A stretch of DNA of 64,000 nucleotides from Xanthomonas sp. DAR 34887 (GTDB lineage Bacteria; Pseudomonadota; Gammaproteobacteria; Xanthomonadales; Xanthomonadaceae): contig NZ_CP162490.1 of NCBI RefSeq assembly GCF_041245805.1, positions 5,061,001 to 5,125,000 of the forward strand, read 5' to 3'. The notes beneath the pieces were generated by a model, which had not been told where the DNA came from, did not search any database, and saw only the letters and a program-made list of their open reading frames with translations. Made by a program: the position numbers and the translations under genes. Numbering within the stretch: position 1 is the stretch's first letter; every line of letters begins with the position of its first letter. Of the stretch, positions 63,236 to 64,000 are shown in pieces.

Positions 63236-63350
63236 GCCGGCGATTGTAAGGGATGCCCTCGCCGGCTCCGCCGGTGGCTAAGAACCATCGCTCATGTCGG
63301 CGCGAACATCGCGCATGGCGGGGACATCATGCTGTCATCTGCGTCCGCTC

Positions 63351-64000
63351 TCACATCAACGCATCGGCCAGGCGGGCGATGCCCTCGCGGCTGCGCCGCC
63401 AGGCGGGCCGCTTGCGCCATTCCTGCAGCGACAGCGCGCGCGCATCGGCCAGGTAGTCGGCCTCCACCACGCGCAGCCGCTGCACCACCTCGGCGCAGTA
63501 GCACAGCACGCCGATCTCGGCGTTCAGCGCGAAGGAGCGGATGTCCAGATTGATCGAGCCGACCAGGGCGATGCCCTCGTCCACGCTCAGGTGCTTGGCA
63601 TGCAGGAAGCACGGCCGGTACAGCGCGATCTTGACCCCGCTGCGCAGCAGTTCGTCGTAGTAGGCCTCCTGCGCCCAGGCGGTGAGCCGCTGGTTGCTGC
63701 TCTCCGACAGGATCAGCTGCACGTCCACCCCGGACAGCGCGGCGATGCGCAGCGCGCTGAGCGTGGCCTCGTCGGGCACGAAGTACGGCGTCACCATCAC
63801 GATCCGGCGCCGCGCCAGGTGGATCAGCGCGTTGACCGCATCGCGCGCGTTTTCGAACGGATACGCCGGGCCGCTGGGCAGCAGTTGCGTGGCGGTGTCG
63901 GCGCCGTGCACCGCGGTGACCTCGGTCACGCGCAAGCGCTCGCCGGTCTCGATGAACCAGTCGCTGGCAAACACCGCTTCCAGATGCGCGACCACCGGCC
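63351..64000 (-). CDS. Cardiolipin synthase C-terminal part (phospholipase D family; cut by window edge)
   Basis: 216 codons of coding sequence are visible and run off the right edge. Visible are PSGPAYPFENARDAVNALIH, ARRRIVMVTPYFVPDEATLS and the second HKD motif HAKHLSVDEGIALVGSINLD, followed by SLQEWRKRPAWRR near the end. This is the pattern of bacterial cardiolipin synthase A, which joins two phosphatidylglycerols at the inner membrane. The first HKD motif and the membrane helices would lie beyond the window. The frame is open at the edge, so the visible internal GTG is not a start. Confidence 0.92.
   Translation of the reverse strand, partial: PVVAHLEAVFASDWFIETGERLRVTEVTAVHGADTATQLLPSGPAYPFENARDAVNALIHLARRRIVMVTPYFVPDEATLSALRIAALSGVDVQLILSESSNQRLTAWAQEAYYDELLRSGVKIALYRPCFLHAKHLSVDEGIALVGSINLDIRSFALNAEIGVLCYCAEVVQRLRVVEADYLADARALSLQEWRKRPAWRRSREGIARLADALM

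Noticed and set aside
1..64000. tRNA, rRNA, integrase and insertion sequences
   Set aside because: None was recognised in the protein frames or the intergenic stretches, so the cargo island shows no visible mobility genes.

Overview
The window is GC-rich, densely coded DNA from a gammaproteobacterium of the Xanthomonadaceae, almost certainly a Xanthomonas. The grounds are an sX13-type small RNA downstream of polA, a type IV secretion effector carrying the XVIPCD domain, many REP palindromes of the GTAGGAGCGGCTTCAGCC type, and a type VI secretion (T6SS) cluster with Ser/Thr kinases. Species cannot be fixed from sequence alone.

Layout. 1-5068: end of an unknown gene, a DUF421 membrane protein, the sX13-like sRNA, polA, a 142-143-bp tandem repeat block and a small lipoprotein. 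5361-49320: a 44-kb T6SS locus, almost all on the minus strand. It falls into four transcription units. (i) tssB-tssC-hcp-tagJ-tssE-tssF-tssG-clpV and a coupled C/H-motif protein. (ii) PAAR and a TPR-methyltransferase. (iii) vgrG, a DUF6931-like gene and tagH. (iv) tssK-tssL-tssM-tagF-pppA-ppkA, a SHOCT-like gene, tpsB-tpsA and tssA. A divergent AraC-type regulator starts next to tssB, and a TPR-containing Ser/Thr kinase sits before PAAR. A near-identical 16-bp motif lies upstream of each of the four units. Between clpV and that kinase is a lower-GC cargo island: the C/H protein, a 70-aa protein, a basic 284-aa protein with an RRH motif, and a stand-alone cytidine-deaminase-fold protein.

Two points stand out. 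A complete two-partner secretion pair (FhaC-type TpsB and a 2186-aa TpsA adhesin with 933-bp repeats and a C-terminal cysteine pair) is embedded in the T6SS core operon; ppkA, the SHOCT-like gene and tpsB overlap by ATGA. Just beyond the locus is an X-T4SS effector/immunity pair whose HExxH effector is split from its XVIPCD secretion domain by a single-base deletion.

49434-64000: ordinary chromosome with a universal stress protein, a sugar O-acetyltransferase, the X-Tfi/X-Tfe pair, an M61 protease, a lipoprotein, a VOC protein, uvrD, a PEP-synthase-like lipoprotein with inverted domain order, an FAD/NAD(P)-binding protein and the C-terminal part of a cardiolipin synthase.

Working picture: PpkA, PppA, TagF and TagH suggest threonine-phosphorylation control of T6SS assembly. 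The shared motif and the AraC protein suggest coordinated transcription, and the cargo island suggests antibacterial or anti-eukaryotic payloads. No tRNA, rRNA, CRISPR array or insertion sequence was recognised.
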